Program-made: the position numbers and the translations under genes
Shown: positions 1 to 6,522 of the stretch, in pieces
Layout: each line of letters starts with the position of its first letter
Numbering within the stretch: position 1 is the first letter of the stretch
Source of the DNA: Thermoplasmata archaeon
GTDB lineage: Archaea > Thermoplasmatota > Thermoplasmata > GCA-020350865
DNA length: 7,226 bases
Reading direction: 5' to 3'
Assembly: GCA_020351895.1 (NCBI GenBank)
Contig: CP070672.1
Coordinates: 2,045,813-2,053,038, forward strand
The notes under the pieces: model-generated
Seen by the model: only the letters and a program-made list of their open reading frames with translations
The model's database searches: none
What the model was told of the DNA's origin: nothing

Positions 1-3000
1 GAATCACACATCTTACATCGAAAGGACTGCTTTGATTGTTTCGCCCGAAATTCTTGATGGTTGCAGTGATTTCTGCCTGTGTGTCTTTAAGCTGAGTTTT
101 ATTTACAATCAAGGTTTCAACACCCACATCATCCCGAAACTGGAAATTGCCTGATATTACAAGGGCATAATCCTGGTCCGGTTGAGAGCCAAGGGATGCG
201 ATATTATCTGCCATGACCTTTATTGTATAGATCCCCTCAGAAGGTGATTGAATGTACACACTCTCCACATTGTTGGTATCGTCAAAAACATGGCTCTCAT
301 TGGACCAACCGTTTTCGATGTTGTTACCGTAATAATATGATGTTCCGTTGGGAGCAGTTACGTTCAGATTCAGATCATTTACAAGACCTCCTGAAGTAGG
401 TGTCCCAGGATAATCTGTCCATACAAGAGTTATTTTCAAAGCTTCTCCCGTTGCAACCACGTATTCATAGGAATGTACCTGGTCGCTTTGGGTAAATCCA
501 GAACTCACGTCCTCGTATTTCATGCTTCTTGGGGATGATGGATAAATGGAATTTGTGAGATTTACCCTGCCCCAGCCCTCATCGAAGTTGGATATCGAAG
601 CTGTCTCATTGTACTGTCCCAGCAGGTCAACTGCTCCGTTTATAAGGGTGGCTTTCAGAAGGGCTCCAGAGGGGGTGGTATGCCCTTTCTTGTCAACATA
701 ATACTGCCTTGCCAAGGCTGCCGTGCCTGCAACCAGTGGAGTGGACATGCTCGTTCCTCCAGAGTACACGTAATAGGCGTTGTATACACCCCAAAGAGTG
801 CCAGTAGCCAGACTTGAACGGGTAGAAAGGACATTGGTTCCCGGTGCAACTACGTCTGGTTTAATACGTCCATCATCGGTAGCTCCCCGGGAGCTGAATG
901 CAACCATACCATTGGAATTGTTTGACATGAGATCGGAATTGAGAGGGTCTGCGGGAAAATCTGAGGGCCATGCAGTACCGTAGGACATCTGATAGCCCCC
1001 TGACGATCTGTAGTTTTCTGATGCTCCAACTGTAATGCAGTTCTTTGCAGTTGCGGGGGCGTTAATAGAATCCAAATCCACGATGCCATCGGAGTTGGAA
1101 TCTGTACCCTCATTGCCTGCAGAAAATAGTATTGTCATGTCCCTATTGGCCCAAACAAACTCATCCACGTTCTGTGAATCGGTTGTGTACTGACCATTGA
1201 CATCGGAACCCCAGCTATTTGTATGAATGCGGGCGCTGTCATTGTATGCCGGCCAAAATAGATCATTTAAATCCACGGGAATTCCGGAAAGCAAACCGGT
1301 TTGATCGTCTTCCGCCGCCTGAAAAACAAGAGAAGCTCCATATGCCATACCCTTGATCTGTCCAGAGGACATTGTGCCGTTTCCCAGAACAGAGCCTGCA
1401 ACGTGGGTTCCGTGACCTGAGTTCAAATCACCTGCAGTTTCCCCTCCACCTCCCACTAGATCATAGATTTTAACTATTCTTCCCTCGAAATCGTCATGCA
1501 TGGTGGAGTCATTTACACCTGTATCCAAACCTGTATCGCAAACCGCTACAATCTGTCCTGTCCCGTTGAGATTGTATGGTGTCTTCCATACAGTAACCAC
1601 ATTTAATCTTTCGAAATCATCTGAAACATTATTGGATAACCTGTACTCAGGAGTTTTTTCCACCCATTCCACGTGGGGCATGTATAGAATATCTTTTATC
1701 TTGCTTTGATTTATGGAGACTCTGAGTTTTGATGAAGAGTATGAATCAATATTCCCACCTAACTCCTCTATTTGGGATGCCACTTCCTCTCTATTCTCAA
1801 ATACCAGAACATCGACAATTACATCATCGGTATCTTGGGATAAGAGCCCTTCCTGTGCTTTATAGGCGGGTTGATAAATACCTAACCATCTCACATATGA
1901 TAGGTTTGTCAGTTCAAGCAATTTGGACCGATCAATTCCCACGATAAAAGCGTACTTTGGGATATAGCCGTAAAATTTACCACCCAATTCTTGAATTTCA
2001 TTCTTCCAGAACTCCTTGATGGGACCTGTAAATTGTACTATGTAGTATCCACTGGGAATATTCGTAATAAGTTCAGAATCCACATCCGGTAACTCGGTGA
2101 GGGGATCAAATACACCGGCCTTTAAACGCAGCTGCGGTTTTAAGGTATCTTCATAAGACCCGAAATTATCCTGGGAATCATAGGACCTACCCCCTCTGGC
2201 CTGCAGTTTATCATTGGAATGATCCTCACTTCCCTTGTTCCAATCATGAATGTATATTGCCACACCTAGTCCACTATCGCCCTGAAAGCCAATTCTTTCA
2301 AACTCAATCTGCGTCTCAAGCTGGTCTGCATCGTTTGCCGAAGTGACTGTATCTACAAATTTCCAATCCCATTGAGAAGATTTAAAGCCATTGAATATAA
2401 AATAACCGCTGTTTCTTACGGAATTGGATCTTCCTGTAATTTTAATCAACCAATCGGCTCCAATAGAAAATGAAACATCGGTTGTAATCGATACTTTGTA
2501 ACCAGTGCTTGAATTATCATCGGTGTCAAGAAATATATGCGCTGTATCCTCTCCTGCCAATTCACTCTCCAAAGGTCTTGGTTTGAGTGGTGGAGGTAAT
2601 GGTTCAATCATATCAGGAGGTTCTAAACCAGGAGGGGAGGGGTCGGCAGAAGGCTTGTACCTAATTGGAAAATCTCCAGGTGCTTGAGGTATCACGGCTC
2701 CCGCCATTATCCTTCCCTTCACACTGAGGTAGAAAGATGCGCTTTCATTGTTCATGACGATTTTTGACTGGGCAAGATTGACATTTTCATTTTTCAGTTC
2801 CTCTGAATCCGTATCTACCTGTCTTTGGCAATCCGCCCCTTGAAAAGAGAATATCTCATTGGGATTTGAACCTTTAAAAATAGTATCCCAATCTGCAAAT
2901 GCACCATCGATCACAATCCCCTGAGGTATGGATTTTATATAGCTGATCTCATAGTTGTCTTGAGAAGGATTAGAGGTCCTCAAAGTGATTGTCCCCTTGT

Positions 3001-4675
3001 TTGTAATGACATCATGCATTTGTGCTATCTTCAATCCTACACTGTTCCCAGGCTGTGAACCAGAGCCCACATCCACTTCCACATGCAAAATCTTATTTCT
3101 GCCTCGGGTAAGTGTCATTGCTACCTGGAGGCGGGCAAAGCCCCCATTTAAGGTCGTTTCTGCAATCAGGAGGCTTCCATCCATAAGCCTTACTGTATCT
3201 ATATCTGAATCGCTTCCAACTCCGATCCTTGTCAGTATTATTTCTTTTATGACAATATCCTCATCCTGAGCTGCAAGATCCAATCTCAGAAGGCTGTTTG
3301 AATCCCCTGTGATATATCCCTTTCCAAGTCCCTGCTGTTCGACAATCAAAACGCCTTTCTCGCTGCATATAATGGTGTCCGAGAAATCCTCCTGCATGTC
3401 AAAGCTTTGGGTAAGGAACAGAATGTCAACCGCATCGCCTTGTTTCAGGCCCAGGGTTGCAAAACCCACCTGGATTTCAAGCTCTGAACCGGATGCCGCG
3501 GATGAAACTCCCCCCACATTATTCCAGAGGTCCCAATGCTTTATATCGGATGTGAATTCATAAAGATACTGCGAATAAATATTACCCTTCCAGCCCTCCA
3601 CCTTTACCATGTAATCTGCTCCTATGCCAGAAATCTCAAAGCCTGAATGAATAAATTGATCTGTGTCTATGAAGATATAAGCAGTATCCATTCCCCTACC
3701 GCTGATTTCTGGCTCACCTTGGAAAATATCTCCCTCGACCTTTATAAAGAATGAGAGCTCCATTAATCTTGAATCCATCCCATATTCTATGATATCGATA
3801 TTGGAATTAAATGATGCTGCTTCGTTGGTATCCGAAATTATTTTTACATTGTTCCAATCACTGAAATCACCATCTATTTCGATTCCTTTTTCGGGGATGA
3901 TTACGACATTCAAAAGAAAAGGGGATGTGATCATCAACATAATAAATATGAAGATTGCAAATATCTTTAAAAGACCCCTCCTCCTTACCAAAGCAACCTG
4001 ACGGGTGTCCAATCCGTTTATAATGCCGTTTCCGTTGGTGATGCCGTTGGTCATTCCGTATCTCAGGGTTTTAAGGCCGTTAATAAGGCCATTTGTAATG
4101 CCATTGGTAACTCCATTTATAACTCCCAGTTTCTCCCTTTTTGTGGATTTTTTCAATAAAACAGGCTTCTCTATTAGTACATGCGGTGTTCTTTTTTCAG
4201 ACCTGGTTTCGAGAGGTTTCATTGCACTTGTTTCAAAGCTGATTAGCTCTATATCTTCCTTCTTTTCTGACCGAGCAGATATCTCTTCTACACCCTGCTT
4301 TTGCACTTCTTCTTCCAGGAATCTCAAGCCGCATTTTGGGCAGGATTTATCAGTGTAAAGAACTTCATTCCTGCAATATGGACATAGGTAATTCTCAGTA
4401 TCTATCAATCTAAGATCGATGTCATCTAGGTCTTTATATTCTGCCAAGGCGGCAAGTGATATTAAGGGAAGCTCCTCCTTTCCAATCCTCCCCCATAACC
4501 TGTACAAATCACGGTCCTTGTCAGGGACTTTTACAACCTCGCCTATGAATTGAAGATATCTCAAATGGCGATTGGCAGTTACCTGATCTATACCCATTGC
4601 CTGGGCAATTTCTTCTATGGGCACTTTTCCCTTGGCCCTTAAGTATTCTCTGATTCTCTGACTGGTAGTATCCAC
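1..4675 (-). CDS. Giant membrane-anchored subtilisin-like (S8) peptidase with cytoplasmic winged-HTH and zinc-ribbon head; 3' end outside window
   Basis: The frame is open for 1558 codons with no stop and leaves the window at position 1, so the C-terminus is missing. I chose GTG at 4675 because a perfect AGGAGG lies 9 nt upstream and an in-frame TAA lies further upstream. Domains by residue: winged HTH about 1-60; zinc ribbon with C98, C101, C112, C115; charged linker; Asn-Gly repeats about 184-222; an RRR motif then one hydrophobic segment about 234-258, predicting N-terminus inside and the rest outside; two domains opening with IDGDFSDW (about 265) and IDGAFADW (about 586), as in CBM9/DOMON-like sandwiches, the second with a proline-rich insert about 660-695; a propeptide-like region about 870-1010; S8 domain about 1035-1340 with D1047 (CDTGLD), H1088 (GHGTHVAG), N1188 (SAGNEG) and S1309 (GGTSMSTP); a beta-sandwich about 1400-1510; then a CARDB-like start. 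The complete triad implies an active endopeptidase acting outside the cell on protein substrates. The role of the HTH/zinc ribbon is unknown. Domain edges are estimates. Confidence 0.93.
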   Translation of the reverse strand, partial: MDTTSQRIREYLRAKGKVPIEEIAQAMGIDQVTANRHLRYLQFIGEVVKVPDKDRDLYRLWGRIGKEELPLISLAALAEYKDLDDIDLRLIDTENYLCPYCRNEVLYTDKSCPKCGLRFLEEEVQKQGVEEISARSEKKEDIELISFETSAMKPLETRSEKRTPHVLIEKPVLLKKSTKREKLGVINGVTNGITNGLINGLKTLRYGMTNGITNGNGIINGLDTRQVALVRRRGLLKIFAIFIFIMLMITSPFLLNVVIIPEKGIEIDGDFSDWNNVKIISDTNEAASFNSNIDIIEYGMDSRLMELSFFIKVEGDIFQGEPEISGRGMDTAYIFIDTDQFIHSGFEISGIGADYMVKVEGWKGNIYSQYLYEFTSDIKHWDLWNNVGGVSSAASGSELEIQVGFATLGLKQGDAVDILFLTQSFDMQEDFSDTIICSEKGVLIVEQQGLGKGYITGDSNSLLRLDLAAQDEDIVIKEIILTRIGVGSDSDIDTVRLMDGSLLIAETTLNGGFARLQVAMTLTRGRNKILHVEVDVGSGSQPGNSVGLKIAQMHDVITNKGTITLRTSNPSQDNYEISYIKSIPQGIVIDGAFADWDTIFKGSNPNEIFSFQGADCQRQVDTDSEELKNENVNLAQSKIVMNNESASFYLSVKGRIMAGAVIPQAPGDFPIRYKPSADPSPPGLEPPDMIEPLPPPLKPRPLESELAGEDTAHIFLDTDDNSSTGYKVSITTDVSFSIGADWLIKITGRSNSVRNSGYFIFNGFKSSQWDWKFVDTVTSANDADQLETQIEFERIGFQGDSGLGVAIYIHDWNKGSEDHSNDKLQARGGRSYDSQDNFGSYEDTLKPQLRLKAGVFDPLTELPDVDSELITNIPSGYYIVQFTGPIKEFWKNEIQELGGKFYGYIPKYAFIVGIDRSKLLELTNLSYVRWLGIYQPAYKAQEGLLSQDTDDVIVDVLVFENREEVASQIEELGGNIDSYSSSKLRVSINQSKIKDILYMPHVEWVEKTPEYRLSNNVSDDFERLNVVTVWKTPYNLNGTGQIVAVCDTGLDTGVNDSTMHDDFEGRIVKIYDLVGGGGETAGDLNSGHGTHVAGSVLGNGTMSSGQIKGMAYGASLVFQAAEDDQTGLLSGIPVDLNDLFWPAYNDSARIHTNSWGSDVNGQYTTDSQNVDEFVWANRDMTILFSAGNEGTDSNSDGIVDLDSINAPATAKNCITVGASENYRSSGGYQMSYGTAWPSDFPADPLNSDLMSNNSNGMVAFSSRGATDDGRIKPDVVAPGTNVLSTRSSLATGTLWGVYNAYYVYSGGTSMSTPLVAGTAALARQYYVDKKGHTTPSGALLKATLINGAVDLLGQYNETASISNFDEGWGRVNLTNSIYPSSPRSMKYEDVSSGFTQSDQVHSYEYVVATGEALKITLVWTDYPGTPTSGGLVNDLNLNVTAPNGTSYYYGNNIENGWSNESHVFDDTNNVESVYIQSPSEGIYTIKVMADNIASLGSQPDQDYALVISGNFQFRDDVGVETLIVNKTQLKDTQAEITATIKNFGRNNQSSPFDVRCVI
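4013..4126 (-). repeat. In-frame Asn-Gly (TNG/ING) repeat array in the peptidase linker
   Basis: Read on the minus strand, this stretch encodes units such as GVTNG, GITNG, GLING and GMTNG, with eight Asn-Gly pairs in about 39 residues (about residues 184-222). Many units are 4 residues or 12 bp long. A short break (KTLRYG) divides the array in two. It lies between the zinc ribbon and the membrane segment, so it is predicted to be on the cytoplasmic side. The low-complexity, glycine-rich composition suggests a flexible linker or a self-association segment. I recall similar TNG-rich linkers in Thermoplasmata proteins, but cannot confirm that here. Confidence 0.85.
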
Positions 4676-4684
4676 GTACAGTTG

Positions 4685-4690
4685 CCTCCT
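4685..4690 (-). promoter_or_regulatory. Shine-Dalgarno AGGAGG deciding the GTG start of the peptidase
   Basis: The minus strand reads AGGAGG, followed by 9 nt and then GTG at 4675-4673. The only alternative codon nearby, CTG at 4681-4679, is 3 nt from the motif, which is too close. No ATG exists in this frame between the upstream TAA (4718-4716) and the GTG. The resulting protein starts directly with a complete winged-HTH fold, which supports this start. Confidence 0.8.
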
Positions 4691-4733
4691 ATCGATACGA
4701 CCATCTATTCTGCTTTAGGGCATTTCCCTCCAT
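4689..4733 (-). CDS. Possible 14-residue leader ORF overlapping the peptidase ribosome binding site
   Basis: The minus strand has ATG at 4733-4731 that opens MEGNALKQNRWSYR and stops at TAG, 4691-4689. The stop overlaps the first two bases of the AGGAGG used by the peptidase. With a promoter TATA box near 4772 the transcript would begin around 4745, so this ATG would be the first one met, close to the 5' end. If translated, it could couple or gate initiation at the GTG. A short ORF like this can easily occur by chance, and there is no homology to support it. Confidence 0.25.
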   Translation of the reverse strand: MEGNALKQNRWSYR

Positions 4734-4766
4734 TATGACCTATAATCTCCCTCCCAGATAGGTTAT

Positions 4767-4776
4767 ATGATATAAA
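4767..4776 (-). promoter_or_regulatory. TATA box for the peptidase gene
   Basis: The minus strand reads TTTATATCAT at 4776-4767. Archaeal transcription usually starts about 25 bases downstream, here around 4745. That would give a leader of about 70 nt before the GTG start, consistent with the use of a Shine-Dalgarno motif. The same bases read TATAAAT on the plus strand, so a divergent promoter cannot be excluded. Confidence 0.5.
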
Positions 4777-4798
4777 TGGCGAATCAGTAATAAGTAAT

Positions 4799-5065
4799 TA
4801 ATGGTCGTTTTCCAAGGTTTATAGGGCCTTAACAAGAAATATTGTACATCACAAGGCCGATATGGGACATATGTCAAGAGCTTCAAATTATTCCCCACAT
4901 AAAAGCATGCGGAGGGTGCGAAAGTCAAAGTCCTATGCTCTAAATTTTAACTTTACAATTTTAAGAACACTTCCGAAGACCTTAACAAAGAATGAGGTTA
5001 TTAAAATAGAGAAATTGTATAAAGATAAATTAGGATCAAAAGCGTTTGGATTAAATATCAATTAA
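4799..5065 (+). pseudogene. Likely C-terminal remnant of a GIY-YIG nuclease-like protein
   Basis: The frame is open from after a TAA at 4796-4798 to TAA at 5063-5065, and the first ATG in it is at 4862, giving 67 residues. The last 35 residues look like real protein: a segment reading FTILRTLPKTLTKNEVI is followed by IEKLYKDKLGSKAFGLN. From recall, the pattern of Glu, then (L/W)YK-KLGS(R/K)AFGLN is typical of the C-terminal end of GIY-YIG family endonucleases, where the Glu binds the metal ion. No GIY or YIG motif is visible upstream in any plus frame that I read, and the N-terminal 30 residues look non-homologous. It is therefore probably a truncated, inactive relic of a mobile or selfish gene. 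It could also be a chance ORF. Confidence 0.4.
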
Positions 5066-5303
5066 ATGGTACTATTTTCACAAAGGTCTCCGCCCTTCTA
5101 ATCCCTAAAACAAAATTTAAAATCACTAACTAGCCTCGCAGAGACAAAACCGCCCCCACCTCACGAATCCGGCAAAAACCCCCAGATTTCCAACACACAT
5201 ACCCCCTCTGCTCGGCTAAAAACACCCTAATTTTGGGGATTATTCGGGGCAGGGCCAGTGCTCCAAAACACCCCATCAAGTCCTGATCTTATAGCTCACA
5301 CAA
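5066..5303 (+). other. C-rich intergenic spacer without a recognisable gene
   Basis: No ORF, tRNA, rRNA or CRISPR-like structure is visible. The plus strand is pyrimidine-rich, with C5 runs at 5153, 5179 and 5202 and a CCC at 5225, spaced 26, 23 and 23 bases. Short G runs follow at 5235, 5246 and 5252, then a CCCC at 5271. TTTTGG at 5231-5236 can pair with CCAAAA at 5263-5268, but the stem is short and the loop long. The composition differs from the AT-rich spacer to the left. Confidence 0.5.
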
Positions 5304-5453
5304 ATGGCATGCCAAATACGAGCGTTGAAATGCCAAATCCATGTGCCAAATACGGGAGGTAAACCCAAAATCTACCGCCAACTGTGAGCGTTGGATGGCA
5401 TGCCAATTACGAGCGTTAACTCCCGCAGATGGCATGCCAATTGCGAGCGTTAA
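5304..5453 (+). repeat. Cluster of iteron-like direct repeats (about 25 bp) upstream of the nuclease gene
   Basis: Three near-identical copies lie at 5304-5328, 5395-5419 and 5429-5453. Each begins ATGGCATGCCAA, continues A/T, T, A/G, and ends CGAGCGTT then A/G, A. TGGCATGCCA inside each is a perfect 10-bp palindrome. At least two decayed copies sit between them: TGCCAAATACGGGAGGTAA at 5344-5362 and GCCAACTGTGAGCGTTGG at 5377-5394. A further half copy, TGCCAAATCC, is at 5331-5340. All point the same way. Projected unit starts are about 5304, 5338, 5370, 5395 and 5429. The cluster ends at the TATA-like element of the nuclease gene. Such arrays serve as protein-binding sites, for example operators, replication iterons or transposon end sites. 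The one here is unassigned. Confidence 0.9.
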
Positions 5454-5464
5454 TATCAAATAAT
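5451..5464 (+). promoter_or_regulatory. TATA-like promoter element of the nuclease-fusion gene
   Basis: TAATATCAAATAAT lies about 20-33 bases before the ATG at 5484, and there is no Shine-Dalgarno motif between them. If used, transcription would start within a few bases of the ATG and give a leaderless message. The last iteron copy overlaps the first bases of this element, so a protein bound to the repeat could affect promoter use. Confidence 0.45.
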
Positions 5465-5483
5465 CCCAAGATAATTCCCCATC

Positions 5484-6455
5484 ATGGCCAAGAAAAAGAC
5501 CCTGGAAACGATGTTCGAGGATTTTCAAGAAGAACGCCTCTTATGCCCGAATTGCTCCTCTTCAAAATCCGTGATCAAGTCCGGCAGCAGGAAGATTCAA
5601 GATGAGTCCGTACAGTTATACTTCTGCAAATTCTGCCAAAAGCGTTTTTCTGACCGCAAGCTCAGCCACACATCCTATTCACCAAAGCTCATTCTCTCTG
5701 CACTTACCTACTATAACCAGGGCCACACCCTGGACATGGCCATACGAACCATGCGCAGAAAGTACAAGGCAAAAATACCACTAACAACTCTTAGAAATTG
5801 GATCAACCGATATGGAGAAGAGCTCCCGGCAACAAAGCTCAGAAAGAAATACGACCTCGATCCCAACCAGACAATTAAAACAAGAAAACTCTTTCACCCT
5901 CAACCCTACCTCTTCAAAGTACATACCCTCAAACTCAACATAAAAGGCAAGCAGTTTCCGCAACTCAGGAGATACATCCACTACATGTTGAACAACTCAA
6001 TGGACCACATATTCCAGTCAAAGAAAGTCCTGAGGGTTTCCGAGTTAGCGAACGCGATAAACCTACCGAAGCCATCAATCAAGACGGTTAAAAACAGCCC
6101 AGCATCCAGAATGACAGACCTGGCACTGGAGCTTGCTAAAACAAAGTCTGAGCGACACATCAAGGTGGAGGAGTTCTTTTTAGTAAACGATTCCGCAACT
6201 GTGGCAGTTGAAGTTCCAGTTTACCTGACCGAGAAAGAGTCAGGATTCAAAAAGCCCCTCACAGGCCATATCGACATCATCCAGGTAAGATCCAATCGAA
6301 TACATATCATGGACTACAAGCCGGATGAGAGCGGGAACGTGGTAAACCAGCTCCAACTCTACGCAAAATGTCTAAAGAAACGAACAAAACTGTCAAACAT
6401 CACATGCGCATATTTTGACGAGAATGCGTATTTTCAGTTTCTCCCCAATTTGTAA
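5484..6455 (+). CDS. Zinc-ribbon/HTH (transposase-like) fused to PD-(D/E)XK nuclease domain
   Basis: The protein has 323 residues. N-terminal part: a four-Cys zinc ribbon (C21, C24, C48, C51) in the pattern CPNC, KSGSRK, YFCKFCQKRFS, then a helix-turn-helix about 64-112 (YSPKLILSALTYYNQGHTLD up to TTLRNWINRYGE). This pairing resembles the DNA-binding end of IS1/IS6-type transposases, but no DDE catalytic domain follows. The C-terminal part, about 205-323, has the RecB/Cas4-type nuclease signature: E243 as a candidate upstream acid, GHID (D264), IMDYKP (D277, K279) and QLQLY (Q289, Y293), ending in CAYFDENAYFQF. It is therefore predicted to be a metal-dependent DNA nuclease guided by its own DNA-binding head. 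I recall archaeal hypothetical proteins with the same HID, DYKP and FDEN motifs, so the C-terminal family is probably conserved though uncharacterised. Codons are rich in CTC, ATC and CCN, unlike the ATPase downstream, which hints at separate origins. Its target and biological role are unknown. Confidence 0.85.
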   Translation: MAKKKTLETMFEDFQEERLLCPNCSSSKSVIKSGSRKIQDESVQLYFCKFCQKRFSDRKLSHTSYSPKLILSALTYYNQGHTLDMAIRTMRRKYKAKIPLTTLRNWINRYGEELPATKLRKKYDLDPNQTIKTRKLFHPQPYLFKVHTLKLNIKGKQFPQLRRYIHYMLNNSMDHIFQSKKVLRVSELANAINLPKPSIKTVKNSPASRMTDLALELAKTKSERHIKVEEFFLVNDSATVAVEVPVYLTEKESGFKKPLTGHIDIIQVRSNRIHIMDYKPDESGNVVNQLQLYAKCLKKRTKLSNITCAYFDENAYFQFLPNL

Positions 6456-6462
6456 TATTTTC

Positions 6463-6519
6463 ATTATACCAGATGGTATAATACCAAAAGGTATAAATAT
6501 ATGTATACCTATCAGTATA
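6463..6519 (+). promoter_or_regulatory. Three-palindrome operator and TATA box of the ATPase gene
   Basis: Three boxes share the form ATACC-N4-GGTAT. The first, 6463-6482, is a perfect palindrome with 8-base arms, ATTATACC and GGTATAAT, around AGAT. The second, 6481-6494, has 5-base arms around AAAA. The third, 6504-6519, is TATACC and AGTATA around TATC, with one mismatch. Centres are at 6472.5, 6487.5 and 6511.5. The TATA box (TATAAATAT, 6492-6500) overlaps the right arm of the second box, and the third box lies just upstream of the likely start site near 6522. This geometry fits a repressor that blocks the basal factors. The transcript would be leaderless, since no Shine-Dalgarno motif precedes the ATG. 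Confidence 0.75.
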
Positions 6520-6522
6520 ACC

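Noticed and set aside
655..4358. Several short ORFs on both strands inside the peptidase gene, such as plus-strand 4005-4358 and 2985-3269
   Set aside because: They lie in other frames of one long uninterrupted minus-strand frame with clear domains. Their products are low-complexity mirror images of it, and they have no plausible start signals.
4740..4928. Minus-strand ORF of 62 residues upstream of the peptidase
   Set aside because: It runs through the predicted peptidase promoter, overlaps the GIY-YIG-like remnant on the other strand, has no recognisable motif and has no Shine-Dalgarno motif.
5225..5274. Rho-independent-style terminator or RNA hairpin in the C/G-run region
   Set aside because: Only a 6-bp TTTTGG/CCAAAA pairing with a loop of about 26 bases could be drawn, with no T run after it.
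5304..5453. CRISPR array
   Set aside because: The units are irregularly spaced, the gaps of about 0-10 bp are too short for spacers, and some copies are decayed. No cas gene is present. The Cas4-like motifs of the neighbouring protein are general to RecB-type nucleases.
5289..5528. Minus-strand ORF of 79 residues across the repeat cluster
   Set aside because: It is mostly the translation of the repeats plus the antisense of the nuclease start, which explains its repetitive look.
5484..5820. Complete insertion sequence
   Set aside because: The zinc ribbon and HTH look transposase-like, but there is no DDE domain, and I could find no terminal inverted repeats or target-site duplications flanking the gene.
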